Shown here: positions 30,195-38,508 of the stretch, piece by piece | Numbering within the stretch: the first letter of the stretch is position 1 | Layout of the letters: each line of letters begins with the position of its first letter | IMG/VR virus record: IMGVR_UViG_3300036792_000179 | Location: 1 to 56,663 of that record | Direction: 5' to 3' (one strand) | Length of the DNA: 56,663 nucleotides | Origin: a virus | The notes under the pieces: model-generated | What the model saw: only the letters and a program-made list of their open reading frames with translations | Told to the model about the DNA's origin: nothing | The model's database searches: none | Program-made: the position numbers and the translations under genes

Positions 30195-30272
30195 ACGTTG
30201 GACCCCGTCCTTAGACGTTGGACCCCCTCCTGAACGGAGCGGGCACCGCCTCTCTGTGGCCGGGCACCGCCT
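30195..30272. promoter_or_regulatory. Two pairs of direct repeats between the capsid genes
   Basis: ACGTTGGACCCC occurs at 30195-30206 and 30215-30226 (20-bp period), and CGGGCACCGCCT at 30240-30251 and 30261-30272 (21-bp period). The 127-base gap holds no gene. Two-turn spacing suggests protein binding, or the repeats may be scars of the capsid duplication. No promoter boxes are clear. Confidence 0.5.
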
Positions 30273-30310
30273 GGAGCAATCAGTAACCCACTCCCTAAAA
30301 GGAGGCTCCC

Positions 30311-32011
30311 ATGGCGGAGACCGCAACCATAGAGACTGAGACGGAGGAGCGCTCGATCCTTGAGCAGCTTCAGGAGCGGCGCTCGACGCTGCTCAAAGAG
30401 ATGGCGGATGCCATCGAGGCACGCAAGAAGGAGCGCTCGGAGTTCGAGGGTCGCGCCGCTGAGGCGATCACCGACGAGGACCGCTCCAGTTACGAGACCG
30501 CTGGTGCCGCATACGTAGCGCAGCGCGACCAGCGCAAGGCGGAGATCGCCGAGCTCGATCAGCGCATCGACGAGGAGGAGTTGCTGGAACGTCGCAAAAA
30601 CGACGCCCAGAAGGCCTCCATCGCCGATGTGCGCGTTGAAATCACCCACGAGGAGAAAACCTACGAGCGCGGCAACGGCCGCTCCTACTACCGCGACATG
30701 GCGGTCACGCATCTCCCCGGTGCTCGGGCGGAGCTGGGTGGCGAATCTGAGGCGCTTGAGCGTCTACAGAAACACGCGGCGGAGGTTCGTGTTGAGCTGC
30801 CGAAGATCGAGCAGCGCTACGAAGAGCGTCACGCGATGGGGGAGGTGGACCGGGCCGAGCGCTCGATTCGTCGCGAGCTATCGGGGCCACTCGGCATCCA
30901 CGCGCGAGGCATCGAAGGAAACCCCTTCACCTCCTCGCCGGTTGAAAAACGAGTCAACCCCAACCGCCTCGACGGTCAGGGTGGGTTCTTCGTTCCGCCG
31001 CTGTGGCTGCCCGAGTTCATCAAGGCCCTTCGCGCGGGTCGTCCGACGGCAGACCTCTGCCGCCAGATGCCGCTTCCGCAGGGCACGGACTCGATCAACA
31101 TGCCGAAGATCAAGACGCCGACGGAAGTCGCGGCACAGACGGCGGACTCTGCACCAGTTGCCGAACGAGACTGGACGGACGAAGCGGTCACCTCGAACGT
31201 CAAGACGCTGGCAGGCCAGTCCGACGTCGCGATTCAGCTCTTGGAGCAGTCGCCATACCACCTCGACGAGGTCATCACCGAAGACCTGATCGCTGACCTG
31301 AACCGCAAGGTCGACCGGGAAGTGATCGCGGCCCCGGGGACGAACACGGCAGCGCTGAATGCCGGCCTGATCCAGGGCCTCTATCCGGCCAAAAACTGGA
31401 ACGCCAACACGGTGAACTGGGAAGAAGCGGCTCCGGACGCCAAGGCGTTCAACATGGCGATGGGCGCGGGAATCGCCCAGATCGCCGCGTCGCGTTTCAG
31501 CGTGCAGAACGTGCACGTCGTCACGCACCCACGTCGCTGGTACTGGATGTCCACACAGTTGGATGGCCTGGAAGGCAAGGCTGGACGTCCGATCGTCAAC
31601 GCCGAGGGCTTCGGTCCGTTCAACCTCTCGGCTCTGGTCGATGGCGGGGAAGAGCCCGCCGAGGGTCTTGTCGGGCAGCTACCTTATGGCCCGCACGGCG
31701 TCTACGTGGATGCGAACATCCCGACGAAAGACACAGCCGGCGTTCCCGGTGCAGGCACGGCGGATGTTGCGATCATCGGCAAGTTCGACGACGCATGGCT
31801 GTTCGAGGGCGCGCTGAGGACTCGGGCGCTCTCGGAGGTGCTTTCGGGAACCCTGGAGATTCGCTTCCAGGCCTTCGAGTACTACGCCTTCCTGGTCCGC
31901 TACGGGCAGTCGCTGGCGATCGTCTCGGGCACGGGCTTCGCGCCCCCGGTCGGTACGGGCATCGGCACGTCGATCAAATACACCTCCTCGGTGTACGCGC
32001 CGGAAGTCTAA
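30311..32011 (+). CDS. HK97-fold major capsid protein, copy 2
   Basis: 566 residues; AAAAGGAGG eight bases before the ATG. A long charged coiled-coil region (1-210, e.g. ERRSTLLKEMADAIEARKKE) serves as scaffold; the shell domain starts at RVNPNRLDGQGGFFVPPLW and runs through NMPKIKTPTEVAAQT, AGQSDVAIQLLEQSP and LSGTLEIRFQAFEYYAFLVR. It aligns by motif with copy 1 along its length but has a longer N-terminus. A strong hairpin follows its stop, as is common after abundantly expressed capsid genes. Confidence 0.9.
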   Translation: MAETATIETETEERSILEQLQERRSTLLKEMADAIEARKKERSEFEGRAAEAITDEDRSSYETAGAAYVAQRDQRKAEIAELDQRIDEEELLERRKNDAQKASIADVRVEITHEEKTYERGNGRSYYRDMAVTHLPGARAELGGESEALERLQKHAAEVRVELPKIEQRYEERHAMGEVDRAERSIRRELSGPLGIHARGIEGNPFTSSPVEKRVNPNRLDGQGGFFVPPLWLPEFIKALRAGRPTADLCRQMPLPQGTDSINMPKIKTPTEVAAQTADSAPVAERDWTDEAVTSNVKTLAGQSDVAIQLLEQSPYHLDEVITEDLIADLNRKVDREVIAAPGTNTAALNAGLIQGLYPAKNWNANTVNWEEAAPDAKAFNMAMGAGIAQIAASRFSVQNVHVVTHPRRWYWMSTQLDGLEGKAGRPIVNAEGFGPFNLSALVDGGEEPAEGLVGQLPYGPHGVYVDANIPTKDTAGVPGAGTADVAIIGKFDDAWLFEGALRTRALSEVLSGTLEIRFQAFEYYAFLVRYGQSLAIVSGTGFAPPVGTGIGTSIKYTSSVYAPEV

Positions 32012-32019
32012 GCGGCAAC

Positions 32020-32043
32020 GGCGGGGGGCTTCGGCCCTCCGCC
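32020..32043 (+). terminator. Hairpin after the capsid gene (possible attenuator)
   Basis: GGCGGGGGGC (32020-32029) pairs with GCCCTCCGCC (32034-32043) around a TTCG loop, 10 bp with one wobble, nine bases after the capsid stop. It lacks a T tract, so it is more likely a transcript-stabilising or partial termination hairpin that lowers expression of the next genes. Confidence 0.6.
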
Positions 32044-32153
32044 TCCGTTCTCAGACCAAACCTCTCTGTAAGCCACATCAACGACGGCGGGAGCGCACGG
32101 CATCGAGTCCGTGTGGTGATCCCCCAAATCCTTCGCTCTGAAAGGGGCACAGA

Positions 32154-32777
32154 ATGACTGATCTCATGGGCGGTCGTTGGCCGCAATACAACCCTCTCGA
32201 CAAGATGTTCGGGTCGCTCTCCAGTGCGTCACAGGGGAACATCCCGGCCCGCAGCAATGCCTATTGGTTCGGCACGAGCACGCTTGTCGACCAAGCGACC
32301 GCTGCGACCAAAAAAGGCCTGTTCGTCGCGGTGCCCGTCGAATACGGCGACATCATCTCTCGCGTCTCGGTCCTGGTAGGAGCAACAGAAGGAGAAACGG
32401 GCGTCAAGTCCTTCGTAGCCCTCTACAGCGGCCCGCTGAAAGCCAAAGCGGAAGGCTTGCTGCTCGGTCAGAGCAAAGTCAAAGAAGTGGCGATCAAAAA
32501 ATCCAAACCGCTGACGGAATCGCTGGAATCGAGCGTGATGATCACGCCGACCAACGCGCCCTTCGGTTACGTCTACGCGGGTCTGATCGTGGAAGCCACG
32601 ACGATCAACACGGAGCTCGGCGTCGCAGTTCCGACGGCCGCCCAGTACGAATGGTTCCCCGGCGCCCCGGAAGCCTTCTCGGTTACGGGCACGCAGAAAG
32701 AAGCGGGCGTGGCGTCGGCGACGCTGAAAGTGGAAGGCGAAGCAAACGCCAAATGTCCGCTGGTCTTCCTGACCTAA
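32154..32777 (+). CDS. Head-module structural protein (putative)
   Basis: 207 residues. Mixed beta-rich sequence (GDIISRVSVLVGATE, FVALYSGP, GYVYAGLIVEATTI) like a jelly-roll or Ig-type domain. Codon use switches here to GAA and AAA, unlike the capsid genes. AAAGGGG precedes the ATG. Role inferred from position only. Confidence 0.6.
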   Translation: MTDLMGGRWPQYNPLDKMFGSLSSASQGNIPARSNAYWFGTSTLVDQATAATKKGLFVAVPVEYGDIISRVSVLVGATEGETGVKSFVALYSGPLKAKAEGLLLGQSKVKEVAIKKSKPLTESLESSVMITPTNAPFGYVYAGLIVEATTINTELGVAVPTAAQYEWFPGAPEAFSVTGTQKEAGVASATLKVEGEANAKCPLVFLT

Positions 32778-33028
32778 TGAACCACGCACGCGCAGAGATG
32801 TTCCGCGACGCTCGCACAAAGGCCGGGCGTCGCGGAGACCGCAACATGGTCCGGGCGATGGACGTCGAGCTATCCAGGATGGGCGCGCTCGAGACCCCAG
32901 AGGGGCCTGACACGCTGGAGCGCGCCGTACCGGAGTCGCCCAAGCGCGGCCGTAAGCCCAAGCCCCGCTGTGAGCACGGACAGATCGCGGAACGCTGCGT
33001 TGAGTGCAACCCTGAGCTGGCCGTGTGA
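32777..33028 (+). CDS. Small basic protein with C-terminal zinc motif
   Basis: 83 residues from ATG overlapping TAA (TAATG). KRGRKPKPRCEHGQIAERC, then VECNPE gives a short Cys/His metal site at the end. Not recognised. Confidence 0.6.
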   Translation: MNHARAEMFRDARTKAGRRGDRNMVRAMDVELSRMGALETPEGPDTLERAVPESPKRGRKPKPRCEHGQIAERCVECNPELAV

Positions 33029-33273
33029 TGGATCTTCCCACGGGAGGACTCAGCATTCATCCGCTGCCTGAGGGCACTTCAGAGATTGGCGGAGCCCGGG
33101 TTAAGGTGCTGAAAGCGACATCGTCTGAGGCGCTGTCTGAGCTGATCGTGACCAAGGCGTGCGAGGTCCACGCCGATCAGGCCTACGTGACGGCCTTTCG
33201 TCAATACAGGCAACCTAATCCCCTCTACGGCGAGTTCTATTGCTATGCCGCCTTCTGCCGGAGGCCAGACTGA
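33028..33273 (+). CDS. Hypothetical protein
   Basis: 81 residues; ATG 33028 (a GTG lies just upstream at 33025). ARVKVLKATSSEALSELI and HADQAYVTAFRQYRQPNP. Ends in a TGA overlapping the next ATG. Not recognised. Confidence 0.55.
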   Translation: MDLPTGGLSIHPLPEGTSEIGGARVKVLKATSSEALSELIVTKACEVHADQAYVTAFRQYRQPNPLYGEFYCYAAFCRRPD

Positions 33274-33629
33274 TGCCGGGCAGCTTCACGATCACCGGTC
33301 TCTCAGCTACGGAGCCGGCCGGGGAACGACAGTTCGGACCACTCTCGATCCAAGGCTCAGCGGTCATCGGCGAGACGATTGAGGCTCCGCTGAAATCCGG
33401 CGACAACACGTTCTCTGTGCCTGAACAGGCAACGGCCTGTCTGATCATCCCTCCGCTGAACGGGTCGGCGGAACTAAAGCTTCGCACGAGCAAAAATCTG
33501 CTCGACGAAGGCGTGCCACTCTCGCAGGCCAACCCGACCGTCTACTCCTTCCCGGCCGCTCCGCTCACGTCGCTGGTGATCCATGCCAGCGTCGTGACGA
33601 GCGGTCCAATCACCATCGCGTTCATCTGA
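33273..33629 (+). CDS. Beta-rich virion protein (putative)
   Basis: 118 residues. Consists of short strands (SFTITGLSATEPAGERQFG, NTFSVPEQATACLIIPPL), like a decoration or fibre-type domain. No family recognised. Confidence 0.55.
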   Translation: MPGSFTITGLSATEPAGERQFGPLSIQGSAVIGETIEAPLKSGDNTFSVPEQATACLIIPPLNGSAELKLRTSKNLLDEGVPLSQANPTVYSFPAAPLTSLVIHASVVTSGPITIAFI

Positions 33630-33648
33630 TCGCCTAAGGAGTCTGTCT

Positions 33649-34083
33649 ATGAGCCTCGGTGCTGGAATAGTGATCCAGGAACGAACCTTCAAGGCGTCGC
33701 TTAAGGGCGAAGCCTTTACGCTTCCGGCCAAACTGTTCGTCGCCATCGCCGAAGGCGAACCGACGCACGCCACTACAGGCACGGAACTCGAAGGTCTTGA
33801 GGTGCAGTACACGACGTACGCTCGTGCGGAAGTGCCCTTGGCTGAATGGGAATTCACGCCCGGCACAGGCACCGTCAAAGCCAAAGCCGTCAACAAAGCG
33901 GCGGTCAAATTTGCCACTCCTTCGGCGGTAGGCGCCCGAAAAGTCGCCAAGTTCTTCGCAATCTGCGACGCTGTCACAGCAGGGAATCAGTTCTACACGG
34001 GCAAACTCGAAACCGAACAGACGATCAACGTCGGCGGAACGGTCGAAGTCGCCGCGAAAGCCCTAGAAGTGACCTGGGAATAG
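33649..34083 (+). CDS. Minor structural protein (putative)
   Basis: 144 residues; AAGGAG before the ATG. LPAKLFVAIAEGEP, TTYARAEVPL, VKFATPSAVGARKVAKFFAI and a closing beta region follow the order of a small structural domain I recognise from many phage head and tail modules. Specific role unknown. Confidence 0.65.
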   Translation: MSLGAGIVIQERTFKASLKGEAFTLPAKLFVAIAEGEPTHATTGTELEGLEVQYTTYARAEVPLAEWEFTPGTGTVKAKAVNKAAVKFATPSAVGARKVAKFFAICDAVTAGNQFYTGKLETEQTINVGGTVEVAAKALEVTWE

Positions 34084-34086
34084 CCG

Positions 34087-34935
34087 ATGACCCTGCTGAT
34101 GGGGGTCGAAAGCGGGCCGAGCAAAGCGGAAACGGTAGTCAAGGAAAAGGCTGCAGCCTGTCGTCTGGAATGTCTCGCGACAGGGGTACTGCAGGAAATC
34201 CACATCACCGGCAGTGCCGTGGAATGGACAGGCGTCACCGGAGCCTGGGTCGGTATTTTCGCCGACAGCGCGGGTGTTCCAGGTGCCGTTCTGGGGCAGG
34301 TCAAATTCACCGGGCAGCCGCCCACCGGGACGCCTTTCGCGGTATCGGGACTGTCCGTCCCCGTGACGAAAGCGAGCTTCTATCACCTTGGGTTCGTAAC
34401 ACTGGGGGGAACAGCGCAGTTCTTGACCACCACGGCTGGTTCGTCGACTGTTCGAAAGAGCACGAGCAGCACGCTGAAAGAACTCGCAGAAACGGCCTGG
34501 AACGCACCAAGCGGCAATGGCCCCATGCTGATCTGGGGAACTGGTGTTGAAGGAATACCGACGGTGCTCGCTGGCGCAGCGCACATGACGATGAGCGCGG
34601 CTGCCGTTGCCAGATCGGCGACGATCGTCGCGGGGGCGAGCTCATCTGTGTCAACGAGCGGCGGGGCACTCATGGCCGGAGCGAGGCCGCAAGGCCGGAG
34701 CGCGATGCACATGGATGCATCGAGTGCTTTTCGAGCTGCAGCAATGGCGCGAGGCGGGACATCGATGCGCATGCGGGCCAGCGCTGCGCTACGAGCGCTA
34801 CGAGCGCCGATCTACTCACGTGGGGTCACAAAGCCCAGGCCTGCGCACCGCATACTCGCTCTGACTCCTGCGAAAGGGCTCTACCCGCACAAAGGCCTCT
34901 ATCCGAAGGGTGATGTGACCATTGAGCCCGATTAA
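34087..34935 (+). CDS. Structural protein with two parts
   Basis: 282 residues. The N-terminal 150 residues are a jelly-roll-like domain (WVGIFADSAGVPGAVLGQVK, FYHLGFVTLGG). The rest is a low-complexity Ala/Met/Arg stretch (AAAVARSATIVAGASSS, MRMRASAALRALRAP) and a KGLYPHKGLYPKGD ending. Ends overlapping the TTG of the deacetylase gene. Confidence 0.6.
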   Translation: MTLLMGVESGPSKAETVVKEKAAACRLECLATGVLQEIHITGSAVEWTGVTGAWVGIFADSAGVPGAVLGQVKFTGQPPTGTPFAVSGLSVPVTKASFYHLGFVTLGGTAQFLTTTAGSSTVRKSTSSTLKELAETAWNAPSGNGPMLIWGTGVEGIPTVLAGAAHMTMSAAAVARSATIVAGASSSVSTSGGALMAGARPQGRSAMHMDASSAFRAAAMARGGTSMRMRASAALRALRAPIYSRGVTKPRPAHRILALTPAKGLYPHKGLYPKGDVTIEPD

Positions 34936-36385
34936 CCCCTTCGGCTGGAACGAAAACGCACCGCCTGATATCGATGCAGCCAACCTCGAGCTAGACCGCC
35001 AGGAGATCGCCGCCTACGGCGAAGAACAGGCGGTCCTGAAGTCCGAACCCGGGCGCTTTCAGGAGATCATCGGCGCCGCTCCGCTGACGAGTCGAGGGGT
35101 GTTCACGCCGGTCAGAACGCCCATCCTCCCGACTGCTGTCACGCTGCTGCCGAAACCAGAAAACTCGAACCTCGCAACGGGCCTGAACTGGAAACTGGAA
35201 AACCACTTCGCGTCTGGTTCCTCGCTGGCCGATTCGAGCGACTGGGGGCTCAACGCAGCGACCTGCATCAAGCTCGAAACCGAAGGCGGCGGTCTGCTGG
35301 CAAGCGTTCAGCGCACGCGCGAAACGGAAGTCAATCTCAAAGGCAAGCACCTTCGGCTCTGGCTCAAGCTGGACCCCAACTGCGTTGGCACGTTGAAGGA
35401 ACTCAGCTTCCGGGTCGGCGGCGGTGCGGCAGCGTTCGAAAACGTCTTCAAATCGCAGATCTGGGTCAATCCCGCCAGTTCTACGCAGGCGCGCCTGGAA
35501 GAAGAACTAGGCCAGATCGCCTGCTGCGGTGAATGGTTCCCGTGGACCGTGAACCCCTGTGGTCTGCCGGGCAGGGAAGGCACGCCGAACTGGGAATCGA
35601 TCCGCGACTTCCAGCTGCGCGTAGAAGACAACGGCACGGGTCCGTCGACGGTGCGCTTCGGGGGCATCGAGACCGTCGAAAACGACATGCGCTTCCCCAA
35701 CGGGGTCGTCTCCTTCACGATGGACGACGACTACCTCTCCCAGCGCACGATCCAGGCCGCGATCCTCGCCAAATACGGCTACAAGGCCAGCGTCTACATC
35801 ACAGGCGACTCGATCGGCGAATCGGGCCACCTGACCCGCGAAGAAGTCGAACGCCTCGTGCAGGTCTACGGCTGGGACCTCCATGTCCACTGCATGCTCA
35901 AAGCGAACAACTCGACCGAACCGAGCATCGGGATGACCGGCCTGACGACTCAGCAGCTGATCGAAGACTGGGACCGGATCAAGGGCCTCGTCCACGAAAT
36001 GGGCGGCAATCCGAACCACATCGCGATCCCCTCAGGCAAGGTTTCGGCGTCACTTCTAGCCCTAGCGCGACAGAAGTTCTCCGTGATGCGCCGCACGACT
36101 CCCTATGGCGCGGAGACCGTTCCCCCAGCCGACCCCTATCGAATCCGCAAGGTGGGGATGGTGGTCTCAAGCGCAGCTGGTCCTGACACAACTCCCGGCA
36201 CGATGGAGTGGATCGTCAAGCAGGCATCGGAAACCGGCGGCTGGGTCAATTTCCTCTTCCACGACGTAGCGCCGGTAGCTAAAGAACCGAACACCATCGA
36301 AGAAAAAAAGTTCAAAGAAGTCATCGAATACATCAACGCCAAAGGCGTGCCGGTGCGCAAGGTCTCGGAAGTTCTGGGGGTCTGA
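34922..36385 (+). CDS. NodB-type polysaccharide deacetylase in the head-tail module
   Basis: 487 residues from TTG 34922. The N-terminal 250 residues contain a beta-sandwich (NSNLATGLNWKLENH, LRLWLKLDPNCVG, FRVGGG) that could bind glycan or the virion. The C-terminal 225 residues are a NodB domain: SFTMDDD (Asp268-270 region, catalytic base and metal Asp), YGYKASVYITGD, WDLHVHCM (metal His), FSVMRRTT, NFLFHDV (last catalytic His). The His motif H-V-H differs from the usual H-x-x-x-H. It may deacetylate host surface sugars or peptidoglycan during adsorption. Confidence 0.8.
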   Translation: MSPINPFGWNENAPPDIDAANLELDRQEIAAYGEEQAVLKSEPGRFQEIIGAAPLTSRGVFTPVRTPILPTAVTLLPKPENSNLATGLNWKLENHFASGSSLADSSDWGLNAATCIKLETEGGGLLASVQRTRETEVNLKGKHLRLWLKLDPNCVGTLKELSFRVGGGAAAFENVFKSQIWVNPASSTQARLEEELGQIACCGEWFPWTVNPCGLPGREGTPNWESIRDFQLRVEDNGTGPSTVRFGGIETVENDMRFPNGVVSFTMDDDYLSQRTIQAAILAKYGYKASVYITGDSIGESGHLTREEVERLVQVYGWDLHVHCMLKANNSTEPSIGMTGLTTQQLIEDWDRIKGLVHEMGGNPNHIAIPSGKVSASLLALARQKFSVMRRTTPYGAETVPPADPYRIRKVGMVVSSAAGPDTTPGTMEWIVKQASETGGWVNFLFHDVAPVAKEPNTIEEKKFKEVIEYINAKGVPVRKVSEVLGV

Positions 36386-37348
36386 ATGCCGGCCGACTGG
36401 ATCATCTCTCAGGGCGACACCGAGCCGTTGTTCTTCGATGAACTGAGTTACGAAACCGGTGCGAAGGTCGACCTGACCGGCGCTGCGGTCGAGTTTGTTA
36501 TGCGAGCCCTGACGGCCAATCAGCCCGTAGCGTTGACCGGGACCGTCAGCGTCGTGTCGACCACGGAAGGCAAGGTGGCATTTTCGCCCAGCACGACGGA
36601 CTCGGCGACGGTGGGCAACTATATGGCCCAGTGGGTAGTGACATTCTCCGGCGGGGAAAGGATGACCTTCCCAACCGAAGGCTACCTATGGGTACAGGTG
36701 CAAGCGAATCTGACCAGCGAAGGGGGCGCTCAGCTTGTGGGCCTGCCCGAGCTCAAGGATTACCTGAACATCCCGGCTGACAACCGCACGCACGACACGA
36801 AGCTGATCGGCTATATCGAAACGGTCGCAGCCTTGATCGAATCGGCCATCGGTCCTGTGCTACCCCGCAAGTTCGACGAACTCTACGACGGCGGCAACAA
36901 CATCATCACCCTGCTGCATACCCCAAGCGCGGGATACGGCACAAGCCCCTTCATCGACATCCTCGGCGTCGACGAGTTCAGAGGTCCGATCGACTACTCA
37001 CTGAATGCCGTTCAGAACCCCGTCTTCGGCTCGATCTACTCCTACGAACTGAATCCGCAGTTGGGGGAGATCACTCGCAGGACTGCAGGTGGCGGGGTGG
37101 TCGGGTTCTTCCCTGGTCGGAACACCGTTCATGTGGTCTACGAATGCGGTCAACGCGTCGTGCCGCACAACGTGGCGATGGCGGCTAAGGAGACAATCCG
37201 CGAGGCCTACCAGACCACACAGGCAGTAGGGCGAGGGTCACTGAGTGTGGCCGATGAGCAGGAAACGCAGATGTCACTGGCCCAGGCCTTCACGGTTCAT
37301 GGAAGCCGTCTGCTACAGCCGCAGCGCCGGCACCCGTCCCTGGCGTAA
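36386..37348 (+). CDS. Head-tail connector with N-terminal baseplate-type domain
   Basis: 320 residues. Residues 1-110 (IISQGDTEPLFFDEL, GKVAFSPSTTDSATVGNYMAQ, WVQVQ) resemble the Ig-like N-terminus of BppU-type baseplate proteins. The remainder (LVGLPELKDYLNIPADNR, HDTKLIGYIETVAALIESAI) is a gp6-like head-tail adaptor. Such a fusion at the neck is unusual. Starts directly after the deacetylase stop. Confidence 0.7.
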   Translation: MPADWIISQGDTEPLFFDELSYETGAKVDLTGAAVEFVMRALTANQPVALTGTVSVVSTTEGKVAFSPSTTDSATVGNYMAQWVVTFSGGERMTFPTEGYLWVQVQANLTSEGGAQLVGLPELKDYLNIPADNRTHDTKLIGYIETVAALIESAIGPVLPRKFDELYDGGNNIITLLHTPSAGYGTSPFIDILGVDEFRGPIDYSLNAVQNPVFGSIYSYELNPQLGEITRRTAGGGVVGFFPGRNTVHVVYECGQRVVPHNVAMAAKETIREAYQTTQAVGRGSLSVADEQETQMSLAQAFTVHGSRLLQPQRRHPSLA

Positions 37349-37351
37349 GTC

Positions 37352-37804
37352 ATGCAGCTGCTCATCTCAGGAGAAGGCAAGAAGGCCCAGAACCGCATCA
37401 AGAAACTTGAGAAGCAGATCGGCGGCTCGACAAAGTTGATGGCCGAGGTCGGCGCACTGATAATCGCCCGCAACAAGGCTACGTTCGGCAAAGGCGTTCA
37501 ACTCCAGCCTGAGACCGTGGAATACAAGGAGAAGTACGGCCAGTCCACGGAGCCGCTGGTCGAAACGGGCCGAACGAAGGACGAACTGACCACCGAGCGC
37601 GGCATCAAACGACTGCGCCCCGACGAACTCGTCTTCGGCTCCGATTCGAAGGTCGAAAGGGGCGGCGACGAGATCCCGCTCTCGAAGGCATACCTGCTCC
37701 AGCACGGTTCCAAGCACCAGAAGCCACGCAGGGTTCTGAAGGTCACGCCCGTAACTCGGCGCAAGATCGGCGAGACGATTCTGAAAGGCGTGACCAAGGA
37801 CTGA
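37352..37804 (+). CDS. Tail completion / virion morphogenesis protein
   Basis: 150 residues. Matches the order of the phage virion morphogenesis (Mu gpG / P2 gpS) family: an N-terminal helix, GALIIARNKATFG, a basic middle, and LLQHGSKHQKPRRVL near the end. It probably sits at the head-tail joint. Confidence 0.65.
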   Translation: MQLLISGEGKKAQNRIKKLEKQIGGSTKLMAEVGALIIARNKATFGKGVQLQPETVEYKEKYGQSTEPLVETGRTKDELTTERGIKRLRPDELVFGSDSKVERGGDEIPLSKAYLLQHGSKHQKPRRVLKVTPVTRRKIGETILKGVTKD

Positions 37805-37813
37805 GGAGGCCCC

Positions 37814-38500
37814 ATGCCGGAAAGTCTCTTCGGCCCGATCATCGCCACGCAGAACGTCGAGAACGCGGTGATTGCGACCTACCGCGTCTGGATCAACGAA
37901 TACTTGGCGGAGGTCGAGCGCCAGTCGGGCCTCAGACGGAAGACACTTCCTCGCCCGCCCGCGCCAGAGTCGATTCACGGAGGAGTTGACTTCGAGAGTT
38001 GGTTCCAAGACACCACGCCGCAGGTAATGGTCGTGGTAGAGCCAAACGACGCGCTGGAGTACGGCGAGTCCTCCGGCTACGTCCAGGGCTATGACGTGCG
38101 CGTCGGGTGCCTATGGGTCGGCTCGGGCTCTGAACTCGCGCAGCGCCCGGAGGATGAAGCTAGAGCGGTCGTCTCCTACTACGGAGCGGCACTGATGCTC
38201 CTGGTGCAGACCGGACCGCTTTCCACCCTTGCTGAGTCGCTGCCGTTCGAGCGCTTGAGGATGACCCAAGCCCCGCAGACCTCACTGCCAGATCCCGACC
38301 GCCGGCAGATCGCGCAGTCAGTCGTGACCTTCGAGCTGTGGGTGGCGGAAGTCATCAAGGAGTCGGCAGGCCCCGTTCAGCCGAACCCCAAGGAATCCCC
38401 GCAGTACGGCGGAGAACCAGAAGCGCCGTACGGAGAAGAGCCCGTTGTCTCCAAGGAGACGATCGAGATCACCGCAGTGCCGCTTGAAGACCAACCCTAG
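37814..38500 (+). CDS. Tail terminator-like protein
   Basis: 228 residues with GAGGAGG before the ATG. Position just before the sheath, and a beta-alpha pattern (YDVRVGCLWVGSG, EDEARAVVSYYGAALMLLV), suit a tail terminator. A Pro/Glu-rich end (NPKESPQYGGEPEAPYGEE) is probably flexible. Confidence 0.65.
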   Translation: MPESLFGPIIATQNVENAVIATYRVWINEYLAEVERQSGLRRKTLPRPPAPESIHGGVDFESWFQDTTPQVMVVVEPNDALEYGESSGYVQGYDVRVGCLWVGSGSELAQRPEDEARAVVSYYGAALMLLVQTGPLSTLAESLPFERLRMTQAPQTSLPDPDRRQIAQSVVTFELWVAEVIKESAGPVQPNPKESPQYGGEPEAPYGEEPVVSKETIEITAVPLEDQP

Positions 38501-38508
38501 GAGAACCT

